DNA of 42,101 nucleotides from positions 1 through 42,101 of the forward strand of contig JAPPPS010000069.1 of NCBI GenBank assembly GCA_028817405.1. The letters run 5' to 3'. The translations under genes and the position numbers were made by a program. The notes beneath the pieces were generated by a model. That model searched no databases. It was not told where the DNA came from and was given only the letters and a program-made list of their open reading frames with translations. The stretch comes from Gammaproteobacteria bacterium (GTDB lineage Bacteria > Pseudomonadota > Gammaproteobacteria > Arenicellales > Poriferihabitantaceae). Below, piece by piece: positions 22,285-30,032 of this stretch; position 1 is the stretch's first letter, and every line of letters begins with the position of its first letter.

Positions 22285-23778
22285 ATGTCACACGCTCTCC
22301 TCAACGCTCAAATCACCGACGAACAAGCCGCGCAAGTCAGCCGCGACTGCGCCGGGCAACGCGACTTCAACCCCGACCTTGCGCCGGTGCCGCCGTCGGC
22401 GCGCAAGTGGGGCGCGCTGGATATGTTCTCACTGTGGGTCGCATTAGCCGCGTGCGTGCCGGTCTACATCCTCGCCTCGTCGCTGATTAGCGGCGGCATG
22501 AACTGGTGGCAAGCCATCGGCACGATTGCGCTCGGCAATTTAATTGTCCTGATTCCGATGCTGCTGAATGCGCATGCCGGCACCAAGTACGGCATTCCGT
22601 ATCCGGTGTTGTGCCGCGCTTCGTTCGGCATGCGCGGCGCCAACCTGCCGGCGCTGCTGCGCGCGTTTGTCGCCTGCGGTTGGTTCGGCATTCAGTGCTG
22701 GATTGGCGGCTGGGCGCTGTATAAAATTCTCGCGCTGCAGTTTCCGTCTTGGCTGGCGTTGCCGGACTTGCCGGGGCTGGATTTCAACATCGCGCAAGGC
22801 GCGTGCTTCATCGCGTTCTGGGCGCTCAACATCGGCATCGCCTGGCGCGGCATCGAATCGGTGCGGCATCTGTTCAACATCAAAGCGCCGCTGTTGATAT
22901 TTCTGGCGCTGGCGTTGTTGGCGTGGGCGTACTTTCGCGCCGACGGTTTTGGTCCGATGCTAACGCAACCGTCGCGGTTTGAAGACGCTGAAGCGTTTCG
23001 CGCGTTCTTCTTTCCGGCGTTGACCGCGAATGTCGGTTTGTGGGCGACGCTGGCGCTGAACATTCCGGACTTCACCCGGTACGCGCGCAACCAACGCGCG
23101 CAAATCACCGGCCAAGCGTTCGGCTTGCCGCTGGCGATGGTGGCGTATTCATTGGTCGGGGTGTTGGTCACTTCCGCGACCATCATCATCTTCGGCGAAG
23201 CGGTGTGGGACCCGGTCGAGTTGGTCGCGCGCTTTGCGCATCCGGCCGCGCAGTTGCTGGGCTTGAGCGCGCTCATCATCGCCACGCTGGCGACCAACCT
23301 CGCGGCCAACACGGTGGGCCCGGCCAACGACTTCGCCAATGTCTTGCCGAAGCGCATTTCATTCCGCGCCGGCGCGCTCATCACCGGCCTCATCGGCATC
23401 GCCATTCAACCGTGGAAACTCATCGCCGACCCGACCGGTTACATCTTCACTTGGTTGGTCGCGTATTCGGCGCTGCTCGGCGGCATCGGCGGCGTGATGA
23501 TTTGCGATTACTACTACCTGCGCCGCGCGCAACTTCACCTGCGCGATTTATACCGCGCCGACGGCGTCTACCAATACCACCGCGGTTTCAATCCGCGCGG
23601 CATCATCGCGTTATGCGCCGGCATCGCGCCGTGCGTGCCGGGCTTCCTCGGCGTCACCGGCGCGCTGGAGGTCGCGGAGTTTTGGACCCGCCTCTACCAC
23701 TACGCGTGGTTCATCAGTTTTGGCATCGCGTTCGCGGTGTATGCATGGAGCAGTCAAATCGCGCGGCAAAAATCATGA
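22285..23778 (+). CDS. NCS1-family nucleobase/hydantoin/allantoin transporter
   Basis: The 497-residue protein has about twelve hydrophobic segments and the NCS1 hallmarks: RDFNPDLAPVPPSARKWGALDMFSLW before helix 1, LNAHAGTKYGIPYPVLCRASFGMRGAN in helix 3, FVACGWFGIQCWIGG, NIPDFTRYARNQRAQITGQAFGLP and ANTVGPANDFANVLPKRISFRAG. These proteins import purines, pyrimidines, hydantoins or allantoin with Na+ or H+. The pattern is closest in my judgement to the allantoin/hydantoin group, but substrate cannot be set from sequence alone. The ATG at 22285 precedes the first conserved block by about 25 residues; the frame upstream is Pro-rich and not family-like. The stop overlaps the next gene (ATGA). 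Confidence 0.93.
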   Translation: MSHALLNAQITDEQAAQVSRDCAGQRDFNPDLAPVPPSARKWGALDMFSLWVALAACVPVYILASSLISGGMNWWQAIGTIALGNLIVLIPMLLNAHAGTKYGIPYPVLCRASFGMRGANLPALLRAFVACGWFGIQCWIGGWALYKILALQFPSWLALPDLPGLDFNIAQGACFIAFWALNIGIAWRGIESVRHLFNIKAPLLIFLALALLAWAYFRADGFGPMLTQPSRFEDAEAFRAFFFPALTANVGLWATLALNIPDFTRYARNQRAQITGQAFGLPLAMVAYSLVGVLVTSATIIIFGEAVWDPVELVARFAHPAAQLLGLSALIIATLATNLAANTVGPANDFANVLPKRISFRAGALITGLIGIAIQPWKLIADPTGYIFTWLVAYSALLGGIGGVMICDYYYLRRAQLHLRDLYRADGVYQYHRGFNPRGIIALCAGIAPCVPGFLGVTGALEVAEFWTRLYHYAWFISFGIAFAVYAWSSQIARQKS

Positions 23779-24542
23779 CCGACTACGACCAAATCGCCGG
23801 CCAATACCGCGCTTCGAAACTGCAACCGTGGCGCGAGTTTGTCGAGAAATACACGCTACTTAAGTTAGCCGGCGAAGTGCGCGGCTTGAATGTCATCGAC
23901 CTGGCTTGCGGCGACGGTCACTACGCGCGTTTGTTGGCCGCGGCCGGCGCGCGCGTGACCGGCGTGGATGCGTCCGGCGGCATGATTGAACTGGCGCGCG
24001 AGGCCGAGTCGCAAGCGCCGGCCGGCATCGAATACCGCATCGGCGATGTGCGCGACTTGCGCGATGAAAGTCGCTACGACCTCGGCATCGCGTCGTGGCT
24101 GTTTAACTACGCGCAGAACGCCGGGGAGTTGTCGGCCATGTGCGAGGCGTTGGCGCGCGCGCTAAAACCCGGCGCAAGATTTATCGCGCTCAACACCGAC
24201 CCGAATGACCCGCCGAGCAATTTCGACATGGGCAAGCGATACGGTTTCGTCAAACGCGCGCGCGACCAATTAACGGCGGGCAAACCGGCCGGCAAACTCA
24301 AAGAAGGCGCGGCGCTTGTGTGGACTTTGACGCTGCCGGACGGCGAGCGCATCGACATCGTCAACTACCACTTGGAGCGGGCCACGGTCGAGCGCTGTTT
24401 GCAACGCGCGGGCTTGACGGGAATTCAATGGCGCGCGCCGCAGTTGCACCCGGCCGCGCGCGATGCGGACGGTGAAGAACACTGGCGGCCGCTGCTGCAG
24501 CGGCCGCCGTTCGTGTTCATCGAAGGACGGCGCGAGGCATAA
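23775..24542 (+). CDS. Class I SAM-dependent methyltransferase
   Basis: The 255-residue protein is a methyltransferase of the UbiE/small-molecule type: MTDYDQIAGQYRASK at the N-terminus, motif I NVIDLACGDGHYARLLAAAGA (about 39-59), motif II VTGVDASGGMIELARE, motif III IEYRIGDVRDLRD and IASWLFNYAQNAGELSAM near motif IV. The substrate is unknown. It is coupled to the NCS1 transporter by ATGA, so it could modify an imported compound, but no other pathway gene is present. A repeat array follows, with leuA on the opposite strand beyond it. Confidence 0.88.
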   Translation: MTDYDQIAGQYRASKLQPWREFVEKYTLLKLAGEVRGLNVIDLACGDGHYARLLAAAGARVTGVDASGGMIELAREAESQAPAGIEYRIGDVRDLRDESRYDLGIASWLFNYAQNAGELSAMCEALARALKPGARFIALNTDPNDPPSNFDMGKRYGFVKRARDQLTAGKPAGKLKEGAALVWTLTLPDGERIDIVNYHLERATVERCLQRAGLTGIQWRAPQLHPAARDADGEEHWRPLLQRPPFVFIEGRREA

Positions 24543-24605
24543 ACCGTCGCCGGTCGCTAACCGCGCCGCCCGCGCATGGTGCGCGCCGGCGATTTCCCCG
24601 TCGAG

Positions 24606-24744
24606 TCACCGTCACCGTCTCACCGTCGCCGTCACCGTCACCGTCACCGTCGCGCCACCGTCACCGTCGCGCCACCGTCACCACCGCGCCACCGTCACCG
24701 TCACCGTCGCGCCACCGTCACCGTCACCGTCGCACCACCGTCAC
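24606..24744. repeat. Long CACCGT array between convergent methyltransferase and leuA genes
   Basis: Some 140 bases consist almost entirely of CACCGT units with CGCGC and CAC interruptions; a larger unit of CGCGCCACCGTCACCGTCAC type recurs about three times. It runs directly into the leuA stop codon at 24741 on the other strand. It is the longest repeat array in the window. Confidence 0.95.
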
Positions 24745-26297
24745 ACCGCCTGCGCCAACTGCGGATGCACCGGCATCTCGCTGTCGTACAGTTTGTTGAG
24801 CGCGTTGATGTACGCCTTGGCCGAGGCGATGACGATGTCGAGGTCGGCGCCGTGGCCGTTGACGATGCGCCCGTCGCGCTCCAGCCGCACCCCGACTTCG
24901 CCTTGCGCGTCCGAGCCGCCGGTGATGCTGCTGACCGAGTACAGTTGCAGGAAACTCCCGGACTCGGCGATGGACTCGATGGCGCGGAAGGTGGCGTCGA
25001 CCGCGCCGTTGCCCTGGCCGCGCGCGGTCACCTCGCCGCCGTCGACTTCCACCGTCACCGTGGCCGCGGCCGGCTGGCCGAGTTGCGATGCGGTCTCCAA
25101 GTTTTTCAGCGCGAACCGCGACGCCGCGGCCGCGCTGGCCGCATCGCTGACCAGCGACTGCAAGTCGTCGTCGAAAATCTCGTGCTTGTTGTCGGCGAGT
25201 TCTTTGAACCGGGCGAACGCGCGGTCCAGTTCCTCGTCGGACGCAAACTCGAAGCCGAGAAATTTCAGCCGCTCGGTGAATGCGGCGCGCCCGGAGTGCT
25301 TGCCGAGCACGATGCGGTTGGCGGCCCAGCCGACATCCTCGGCGCGCATAATCTCGTAAGTCTCGCGCGCTTTGATGACGCCGTCCTGGTGAATGCCGGC
25401 CTCGTGGGCGAACGCGTTGGCGCCGACAATCGCCTTGTTCGGCTGCACCGGAAAGCCGGTGATGCCGGACACCAAGCGGCTGGTCGGCACGATTTGCGTG
25501 GCGTCGATGCGGGTGTCGCAGTCGAACACATCGCGGCGCGTGCGCACCGCCATCACGATTTCCTCCAAGGAGGCGTTGCCGGCGCGCTCGCCCAAACCGT
25601 TGATGGTGCACTCGACTTGGCGCGCCCCGGCCATGACCGCGGCCAATGAATTCGCCACCGCCAGGCCGAGGTCGTTGTGGCAGTGCGCGGAGAACACCGC
25701 GTCGCCGGCGTTGGGAATGCGCGCGCGCAATTCGCCGATGAGTTCGCCGAACTGTTCCGGGACGTTGTAGCCGACGGTGTCGGGGATGTTCACGGTGCCG
25801 GCCCCGGCGTCGATGGCGGCCTCGATGATGCGGCACAGGAAGTCGAGGTCGGAGCGCCCGGCGTCTTCCGGCGAGAACTCGACATCGTCGGTGTAGCCGC
25901 GCGCTTGCTGCACCGCCGCCACCGCGCGCTCGACCACTTGGTGCGGCGACATGCGCAGTTTCTCGCGCATGTGAATCGGGGAAGTGGCGATGAAGGTGTG
26001 AATGCGCGAGTGGGCGGCCGGCTCCAACGCCGCGCCGGCGCGCTCGACATCGCGCGGGTTGGCGCGCGCCAGGCCGCACACCACGCTGCGGGTGACGCTC
26101 TTGGCGATGGCGTGCACGGCCTCGAAGTCGCCGGGGCTGGCGGCCGGAAACCCGGCTTCGATGACATCCACGCGCAGGTTTTCCAGTTGCCGCGCGACGC
26201 GGAGTTTTTCATCGAAGGTCATGGACGCGCCGGGGCTCTGTTCGCCGTCGCGCAGCGTGGTGTCGAAGATGAGCAGACGCTCTTTCATGGTTTGCAT
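24741..26297 (-). CDS. leuA: 2-isopropylmalate synthase
   Basis: LeuA condenses 2-ketoisovalerate with acetyl-CoA, the first step of leucine synthesis. The 518-residue protein has the catalytic TIM barrel with [17 protein letters not shown] near residue 11, [33 protein letters not shown] with the metal-binding HxH pair, [13 protein letters not shown] and [10 protein letters not shown], then the linker and the C-terminal allosteric domain for leucine feedback ([15 protein letters not shown]). Length is normal. MQT at 26297 or M at 26288 may be the start. Upstream lie a leucine-rich short ORF and competing stem-loops that suggest attenuation. The stop codon lies at the edge of a CACCGT array. 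psd-pssA-leuA is a known betaproteobacterial order. Confidence 0.96.
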   Translation of the reverse strand: MQTMKERLLIFDTTLRDGEQSPGASMTFDEKLRVARQLENLRVDVIEAGFPAASPGDFEAVHAIAKSVTRSVVCGLARANPRDVERAGAALEPAAHSRIHTFIATSPIHMREKLRMSPHQVVERAVAAVQQARGYTDDVEFSPEDAGRSDLDFLCRIIEAAIDAGAGTVNIPDTVGYNVPEQFGELIGELRARIPNAGDAVFSAHCHNDLGLAVANSLAAVMAGARQVECTINGLGERAGNASLEEIVMAVRTRRDVFDCDTRIDATQIVPTSRLVSGITGFPVQPNKAIVGANAFAHEAGIHQDGVIKARETYEIMRAEDVGWAANRIVLGKHSGRAAFTERLKFLGFEFASDEELDRAFARFKELADNKHEIFDDDLQSLVSDAASAAAASRFALKNLETASQLGQPAAATVTVEVDGGEVTARGQGNGAVDATFRAIESIAESGSFLQLYSVSSITGGSDAQGEVGVRLERDGRIVNGHGADLDIVIASAKAYINALNKLYDSEMPVHPQLAQAV

Positions 26298-26325
26298 GGT
26301 TCAATCTCGGTGAGAGTGGCTGAGG

Positions 26326-26356
26326 CCGCGCGAACGGCATGCGCGGCATTCCGCGC
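26326..26356 (-). promoter_or_regulatory. leuA: Competing stem-loops upstream of leuA (possible attenuator)
   Basis: On the minus strand, segment 1 GCGCGG (26356-26351), segment 2 CCGCGC (26346-26341) and segment 3 GCGCGG (26331-26326) lie in this order. Segment 2 can pair exactly with segment 1 (4-base loop) or with segment 3 (9-base loop), not with both. This lies between the end of the Leu-rich ORF and the leuA start. Mutually exclusive stems are the basis of attenuation, but no U tract follows, so control would be through Rho or ribosome access. Confidence 0.35.
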
Positions 26357-26401
26357 CGGCCACAGCGGGGGCGCGGTCGAATACGGTCGTGGGGAGGGGG
26401 A

Positions 26402-26482
26402 CTAATGCGCGCGAACGCGCAGTAGATTCAGCAGCGGAAGCGGAAGCGGGGAAAGCGCGGAAGCGGCCGCGGGGGCGGACAC
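26402..26482 (-). CDS. Putative leucine-rich leader peptide of leuA
   Basis: A minus-strand frame ending at 26402 reads VSAPAAASALSPLP, then LPLLNLLRVRAH, so seven of the last 18 residues are Leu, including a rare-type CUA codon within CTG-CTG-AAT-CTA-CTG. A GTG at 26482 gives 26 residues, close to the 28 of the enterobacterial leu leader. An ATG at 26593 would give 63. The stop lies about 105 bases before the leuA start, and competing stems lie between. No Shine-Dalgarno sequence precedes the GTG, and part of the Leu periodicity comes from a GGAAGC repeat, so chance is possible. Confidence 0.35.
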   Translation of the reverse strand: MSAPAAASALSPLPLPLLNLLRVRAH

Positions 26483-26509
26483 CAAAACACCGGCGCGGGC
26501 GGCGCCGGT
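26481..26509 (-). terminator. Intrinsic-terminator-like hairpin after pssA
   Basis: Read on the minus strand, ACCGGCGC (26509-26502), a five-base loop and GCGCCGGT (26496-26489) form a perfect 8-bp GC-rich stem followed by GTTTTGG. The T run is only four bases, so it would be a weak terminator. It could end psd-pssA transcription or act early in the leuA leader. Confidence 0.45.
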
Positions 26510-26690
26510 CGGGGTTGGGCGAACCGAATGGGCCGAATCCGGGACCGAATCCGCCCGGCGATTCGCCCGGTGATGGACTGTTTCAATCAACATTTCGCCA
26601 CCCTACTCCACTTTTTGGCGCGATGCAAGGGGTTTTTGGGATTTATTTCGCCGGGTTTTCACCGACATTTTCGCCGACATTTCAGGCGCA

Positions 26691-27539
26691 TCACGGCGCG
26701 CCGCCGGGCCGGCCACCGCCGCTGCCACCGTCGCCACCGCCACCACCACCGCCGCCACCGTCACCGCCACCGTTGCCATTTTCCTCCTCGTCGCTGTCCG
26801 GCAAAAACGCCGGGCTCTCGCCGGCCCCGCGCTGCCACCGCAGCAGCCAGCCGACCGGGCCGGACGCCGCATAGCCGAACGCCAGCAGGAACAGCACCCG
26901 CGGCGGGTCGAAGAAAATCAGCGCGAACACCACCGCAAACGCGACCAAAATGGCGAACGGAATGCGGTTGATGAGGTCGAAATCTTTGAAACTGCGGAAC
27001 TTCAAATTGCTGACCATCAGCACCGCCAGGATGAGCGTGGCCGCGGCGCTGAACCACGGCATGGTCGGCCCGTCGATGCCGGATTCGTTGAAGTTCCACA
27101 CCCAAAACACCACGAACGCGGCCGCGGCCGGGCACGGGATGCCGTAGAAGTAGCGTTTGTCTTTGATGACCAAAGTGTTGAATCGCGCGAGGCGCAGCGC
27201 GGTGGCCGCGGCGTATAAAAACACGACCAACCAGCCGGCTTTGCCGATGACCTGCAACGACCAGAAATACATCACCAGCGCCGGCGCCAAGCCGAACGCG
27301 ATGACATCGACGAGGCTGTCGTATTCCTTGCCGAAGTCCGAGGCGGTGTTGGTCCACCTGGCAACGCGGCCGTCGAGGCCGTCCATAATCATCGCAATCA
27401 GCAGCGCGATGGCGGCCTTCTCGAACTGGCCGAGGGTGGCCTGGATGATGGCGTAAAAACCGAAGAACAGGCCCGCGGTGGTGAACAAACTGGGCAGGAA
27501 ATAAATGCCCTTGCGGCCGGTTGCGCGTTTGTCGTTCAT
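26691..27539 (-). CDS. pssA: CDP-diacylglycerol-serine O-phosphatidyltransferase
   Basis: PssA makes phosphatidylserine from CDP-diacylglycerol and serine, the precursor of phosphatidylethanolamine. This is the multi-pass, CDP-alcohol phosphotransferase type (not the soluble E. coli type). The motif DGx2ARx8Gx3Dx3D is exact at residues 56-78 (DGRVAR ... GKEYDSLVD). Several hydrophobic helices follow, for example at about 85-105 and 205-225. KGIYFLPSLFTTAGLFFGF at the N-terminus is also typical. The last 30 residues are almost pure Gly/Asp, encoded by a GCCACC/GTCACC repeat, and the stop comes from the end of that repeat. TGAGGA lies ahead of the ATG as a ribosome-binding site. psd lies upstream with a 10-base gap. 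Confidence 0.95.
   Translation of the reverse strand: MNDKRATGRKGIYFLPSLFTTAGLFFGFYAIIQATLGQFEKAAIALLIAMIMDGLDGRVARWTNTASDFGKEYDSLVDVIAFGLAPALVMYFWSLQVIGKAGWLVVFLYAAATALRLARFNTLVIKDKRYFYGIPCPAAAAFVVFWVWNFNESGIDGPTMPWFSAAATLILAVLMVSNLKFRSFKDFDLINRIPFAILVAFAVVFALIFFDPPRVLFLLAFGYAASGPVGWLLRWQRGAGESPAFLPDSDEEENGNGGGDGGGGGGGGGDGGSGGGRPGGAP
26713..26775. repeat. CACCGT/CACCGC repeat encoding the PssA tail
   Basis: Units of CACCGC, CACCGT and CACCAC, read on the minus strand, encode the Gly-rich C-terminal tail of PssA. Confidence 0.8.
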
Positions 27540-27549
27540 GGTTGGTTCC

Positions 27550-28299
27550 TCAATGCGCGGCGGCGACGGTAGCGACGGTGTCGACGGTGTCGACGGTGGC
27601 GACGGTGTCGGTGGCGTCGACGGTGTCAGTGGCGACGGTGGCAGCGGCATCGGTCGGCGGCCGGCAAAATCCAATCACATCATTGCCCGAGTCGACCCAT
27701 TGCCCCAACTTTACCACCAGCCGGGCGTGCGTCGGCAGATACAAATCCACGCGCGAGCCGAAGCGGATGAAGCCGTAACGCTGGCCGGTCGCCACCGCGT
27801 CGCCGGCCTGGACCGACGACACAATGCGCCGCGCAATCAAGCCGGCGATTTGCACGCACACCACGGTCTCGCCGGCAGCGCTGCGAATCCAAACCGCGTT
27901 GCGCTCGTTGTGCGCCGAGGATTTGTCCAGCGCGGCGTTGAAAAACTTGCCCGGATAATGGCGGCAGCGCTCCACGGTGCCGCCGATGGGGATTAAATTG
28001 GAATGCACCGAAAATATGTTCATGAAGATGCTGACCTTGAGCGACTTGGCGCCGTCCAAATACGGATTATCGGCCTCCGCCACGCCCACGATTTGGCCGC
28101 TGGCCGGGCTCACCACGGCCCCGGCACGCGCGTCAATCCGCCGCCTCGGGTCGCGGAAAAAATTGAACACCAGCGCCACCAACGCCCACACGATGAGCGA
28201 CCAATACCCGCCCACCCAAGTCGCGCCCGCCCCCACCGCCACGGCCGCCACCAGATGCACCCGCCCCTCCCGCGCCAAAACCGGATACTCGCGTTTCAT
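27550..28299 (-). CDS. psd: Phosphatidylserine decarboxylase
   Basis: Psd decarboxylates phosphatidylserine to phosphatidylethanolamine. The short (archaeal/betaproteobacterial-like) form is seen: an N-terminal membrane anchor at about 16-48, FFRDPRR, SPASGQIVGV, VSIFMNIFSVHSNLIPI and YPGKFFNAALDKSSAHNERN. The self-cleavage site that yields the pyruvoyl group is Gly181-Ser182 in IRFGSRVDLYLP. After residue 214 the protein has a Thr/Val/Asp/Ala-rich tail (TVDTVDTVATV) encoded by GACGGT repeats and not expected in the family. It overlaps nothing, but pssA begins 10 bases after the stop. A candidate promoter would give almost no leader. Confidence 0.94.
   Translation of the reverse strand: MKREYPVLAREGRVHLVAAVAVGAGATWVGGYWSLIVWALVALVFNFFRDPRRRIDARAGAVVSPASGQIVGVAEADNPYLDGAKSLKVSIFMNIFSVHSNLIPIGGTVERCRHYPGKFFNAALDKSSAHNERNAVWIRSAAGETVVCVQIAGLIARRIVSSVQAGDAVATGQRYGFIRFGSRVDLYLPTHARLVVKLGQWVDSGNDVIGFCRPPTDAAATVATDTVDATDTVATVDTVDTVATVAAAH
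27562..27650. repeat. GACGGT repeat encoding the Psd tail
   Basis: Units GACGGTGTC, GACGGTGGC and GTCGACGGT occur in near-perfect tandem through the 3' end of psd. Confidence 0.9.
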
Positions 28300-28307
28300 G
28301 CGCGTAG

Positions 28308-28336
28308 TTTAATACGATGCGGCGGCGCAATGTCGC
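28308..28336 (-). promoter_or_regulatory. psd: Candidate psd promoter giving a near-leaderless mRNA
   Basis: On the minus strand GCGACA (28336-28331; four of six bases match the -35 box) and TATTAA (28313-28308) are separated by exactly 17 bases. The -10 box ends eight bases before the psd ATG, so transcription would start only two or three bases ahead of it, leaving no room for a ribosome-binding site. Confidence 0.35.
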
Positions 28337-28357
28337 TGCCGCGGCCGCGGCGCGTGT

Positions 28358-28363
28358 TATACT
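28358..28363 (+). promoter_or_regulatory. miaB: -10 box (TATACT) of the miaB operon
   Basis: TATACT is one base from consensus. Transcription would start near 28370, which is downstream of the ATG at 28317 and so supports the GTG at 28437 as the miaB start. No good -35 box is seen. Confidence 0.4.
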
Positions 28364-28436
28364 GCGGCGGAATTTGTCGCCGTTCGTGGACCGTTGTGCG
28401 CCGGTCGGCACCGTCAATCCGTCTCACCGCAAAATC

Positions 28437-29954
28437 GTGTCGCAGAAACTTTACATTAAAACTTTCGGCTGTCAGATGAATGAATATGATTCATCGCGCA
28501 TGGCCGATTTGTTGCGCGCCAGTCATGGTTGCCGGGCGGTCGATGCGGCGGAGGCCGCGGATGTGGCGCTGCTGAACACTTGCTCGGTGCGCGAGAAGGC
28601 GCAGGAGAAAGTGTTCTCGCAACTCGGGCAGTGGCGGCAAATCAAGGCGCGCAAGCCGCACTTGATTATCGGCGTCGGCGGCTGCGTCGCCAGCCAAGAA
28701 GGCGAGTTGATTATGAAGCGCGCGCCGTTCGTGGACCTGGTATTCGGCCCGCAAACTCTGCACCGTTTGCCGGCGTTGCTCGACCAAGTGTTGCAGAAAC
28801 GCGCCGGGAATCATGACGGTGACGGTAATGGCAATCGCGACGGTGACGGTAACCGTGACGATAACCGCGACGGTAACCATGACGGTGACGGTAACGGTAA
28901 CGGTAACGGTAATCGCGACGGTGACAGTAACCGCAACGCCAACCGCGCCGCAAAACCCATCCACACCGTCGACATCACTTTCCCGGAAATAGAAAAATTC
29001 GACTGCTTGCCGCCGCCGCGCGCTGACGGCGTGAAAGCGTTCGTGTCGATTATGGAGGGCTGCAGCAAATACTGTTCGTTCTGCGTGGTGCCGTATACGC
29101 GCGGCACCGAGTTCAGTCGCCGCTTCGACGATGTCATCACCGAAGTCCATGACCTCGCGGCGCAGGGCGTGCGCGAAGTGAATTTGCTCGGGCAAAATGT
29201 CAACGCTTACCGCGGCGCGCGTCACGACGGCCGCACGGTCGACATGGCCGAACTGCTGCACTATGTCGCGGCCATCGACGGCATCGGCCGCATCCGATAC
29301 ACCACCTCGCATCCGCTCGACTTCACCGACAACTTGGCGCGCGCGTTCGGCGAAATTCCGGCGCTGGCGGGGCACTTGCACTTGCCGGTGCAAAGCGGCT
29401 CCGACCGCATCTTGCGTTTGATGAAACGCCATTACACCGCGCGCGATTACCTGCGCTGGGTCGACAAAATTCGCGCGCACCGTCCGGACATTGCGTTGTC
29501 TTCGGACTTCATCATCGGCTTCCCCGGCGAGACCGATGCCGACTTCGCGGCCACCATGCGACTGATTGAAACGGTCGGTTATGACCAGTCATTCAGTTTC
29601 ATTTACAGCGCGCGGCCCGGCACTCCGGCCGCGCAGTTGGCGGACGACATTCCGCTCACCGTCAAGAAGCAACGCTTGCAAGAATTGCAACAACGCATCA
29701 ACGCCATGGCCGCGGACATCAGCGCCAACATGGTCGGCAAACTTGAGACCGTATTGGTCGAAGGACGGTCGCGCAAAGACCCGCGGCAATTCGCCGGGCG
29801 CACCGAGAACAACCGCGTGGTTAACTTCGACGGCGCGCCATCCATGGTCGGCGAGTTCGTCACCGTCACCATCACCGAAGCGCTGCCGAATTCGTTGCGC
29901 GGCGTGGTCGCGCCATCAACACCGGCGCCGTCGATGGAGCGCCGCGTTGCTTAG
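28437..29954 (+). CDS. miaB: tRNA-2-methylthio-N6-isopentenyladenosine synthase
   Basis: MiaB adds the methylthio group to i6A37 of tRNAs; it is a radical SAM enzyme with two 4Fe-4S clusters. The N-terminal cluster uses Cys12 ([11 protein letters not shown]), Cys49 (NTCSVRE) and Cys83 (GGCVAS). The radical SAM cluster is Cys209-x3-Cys213-x2-Cys216 ([15 protein letters not shown]). The TRAM domain is at the C-terminus. GTG at 28437 was chosen because it precedes the first motif directly and lies after the -10 box; an ATG at 28317 lies before that box. Residues 124-171, in the linker between the N-terminal and radical SAM domains, are a pure Asn/Asp/Gly/Arg/His insert from GACGGTAAC repeats. 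It heads the miaB-phoH-ybeY-lnt cluster and needs Fe-S clusters from the suf pathway. Confidence 0.95.
   Translation: MSQKLYIKTFGCQMNEYDSSRMADLLRASHGCRAVDAAEAADVALLNTCSVREKAQEKVFSQLGQWRQIKARKPHLIIGVGGCVASQEGELIMKRAPFVDLVFGPQTLHRLPALLDQVLQKRAGNHDGDGNGNRDGDGNRDDNRDGNHDGDGNGNGNGNRDGDSNRNANRAAKPIHTVDITFPEIEKFDCLPPPRADGVKAFVSIMEGCSKYCSFCVVPYTRGTEFSRRFDDVITEVHDLAAQGVREVNLLGQNVNAYRGARHDGRTVDMAELLHYVAAIDGIGRIRYTTSHPLDFTDNLARAFGEIPALAGHLHLPVQSGSDRILRLMKRHYTARDYLRWVDKIRAHRPDIALSSDFIIGFPGETDADFAATMRLIETVGYDQSFSFIYSARPGTPAAQLADDIPLTVKKQRLQELQQRINAMAADISANMVGKLETVLVEGRSRKDPRQFAGRTENNRVVNFDGAPSMVGEFVTVTITEALPNSLRGVVAPSTPAPSMERRVA
28813..28950 (+). repeat. GACGGTAAC repeat inside miaB
   Basis: About 138 bases of imperfect GACGGT, AACGGT, AACCGC and AATCGC units lie in frame between the two domains of MiaB. 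All changes preserve the reading frame. Confidence 0.92.
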
Positions 29955-30032
29955 CGCGCGTGCAAGTTTGCGTCACGGTCGCGGTCGCGGTCGCCGGCAT
30001 GGTCATCACCGTCAACAGTCGCGGCCGTCGCC

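Larger units (their letters stand above)
26298..26690. other. Long leader/intergenic region between pssA and leuA
   Basis: This 393-base gap is unusually long for the window and lies upstream of leuA on the minus strand. In that direction it holds, in order, an intrinsic-terminator-like hairpin (26509 to 26481), a short leucine-rich ORF ending at 26402, and a set of competing GC-rich stems (26356 to 26326). Short direct repeats GGAAGCGG and CCGAATC are present. Plus-strand frames through it have Arg/Pro-rich translations and are not considered genes. Confidence 0.55.

Noticed and set aside
24606-24744. CRISPR array
   Set aside because: Units are 6 bases, imperfect and without spacers of constant length; no cas genes are near.
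26389-26874. A plus-strand frame between leuA and pssA
   Set aside because: Its translation is Pro/Arg/His-rich and runs antisense into the repeat tail of pssA; no conserved pattern.
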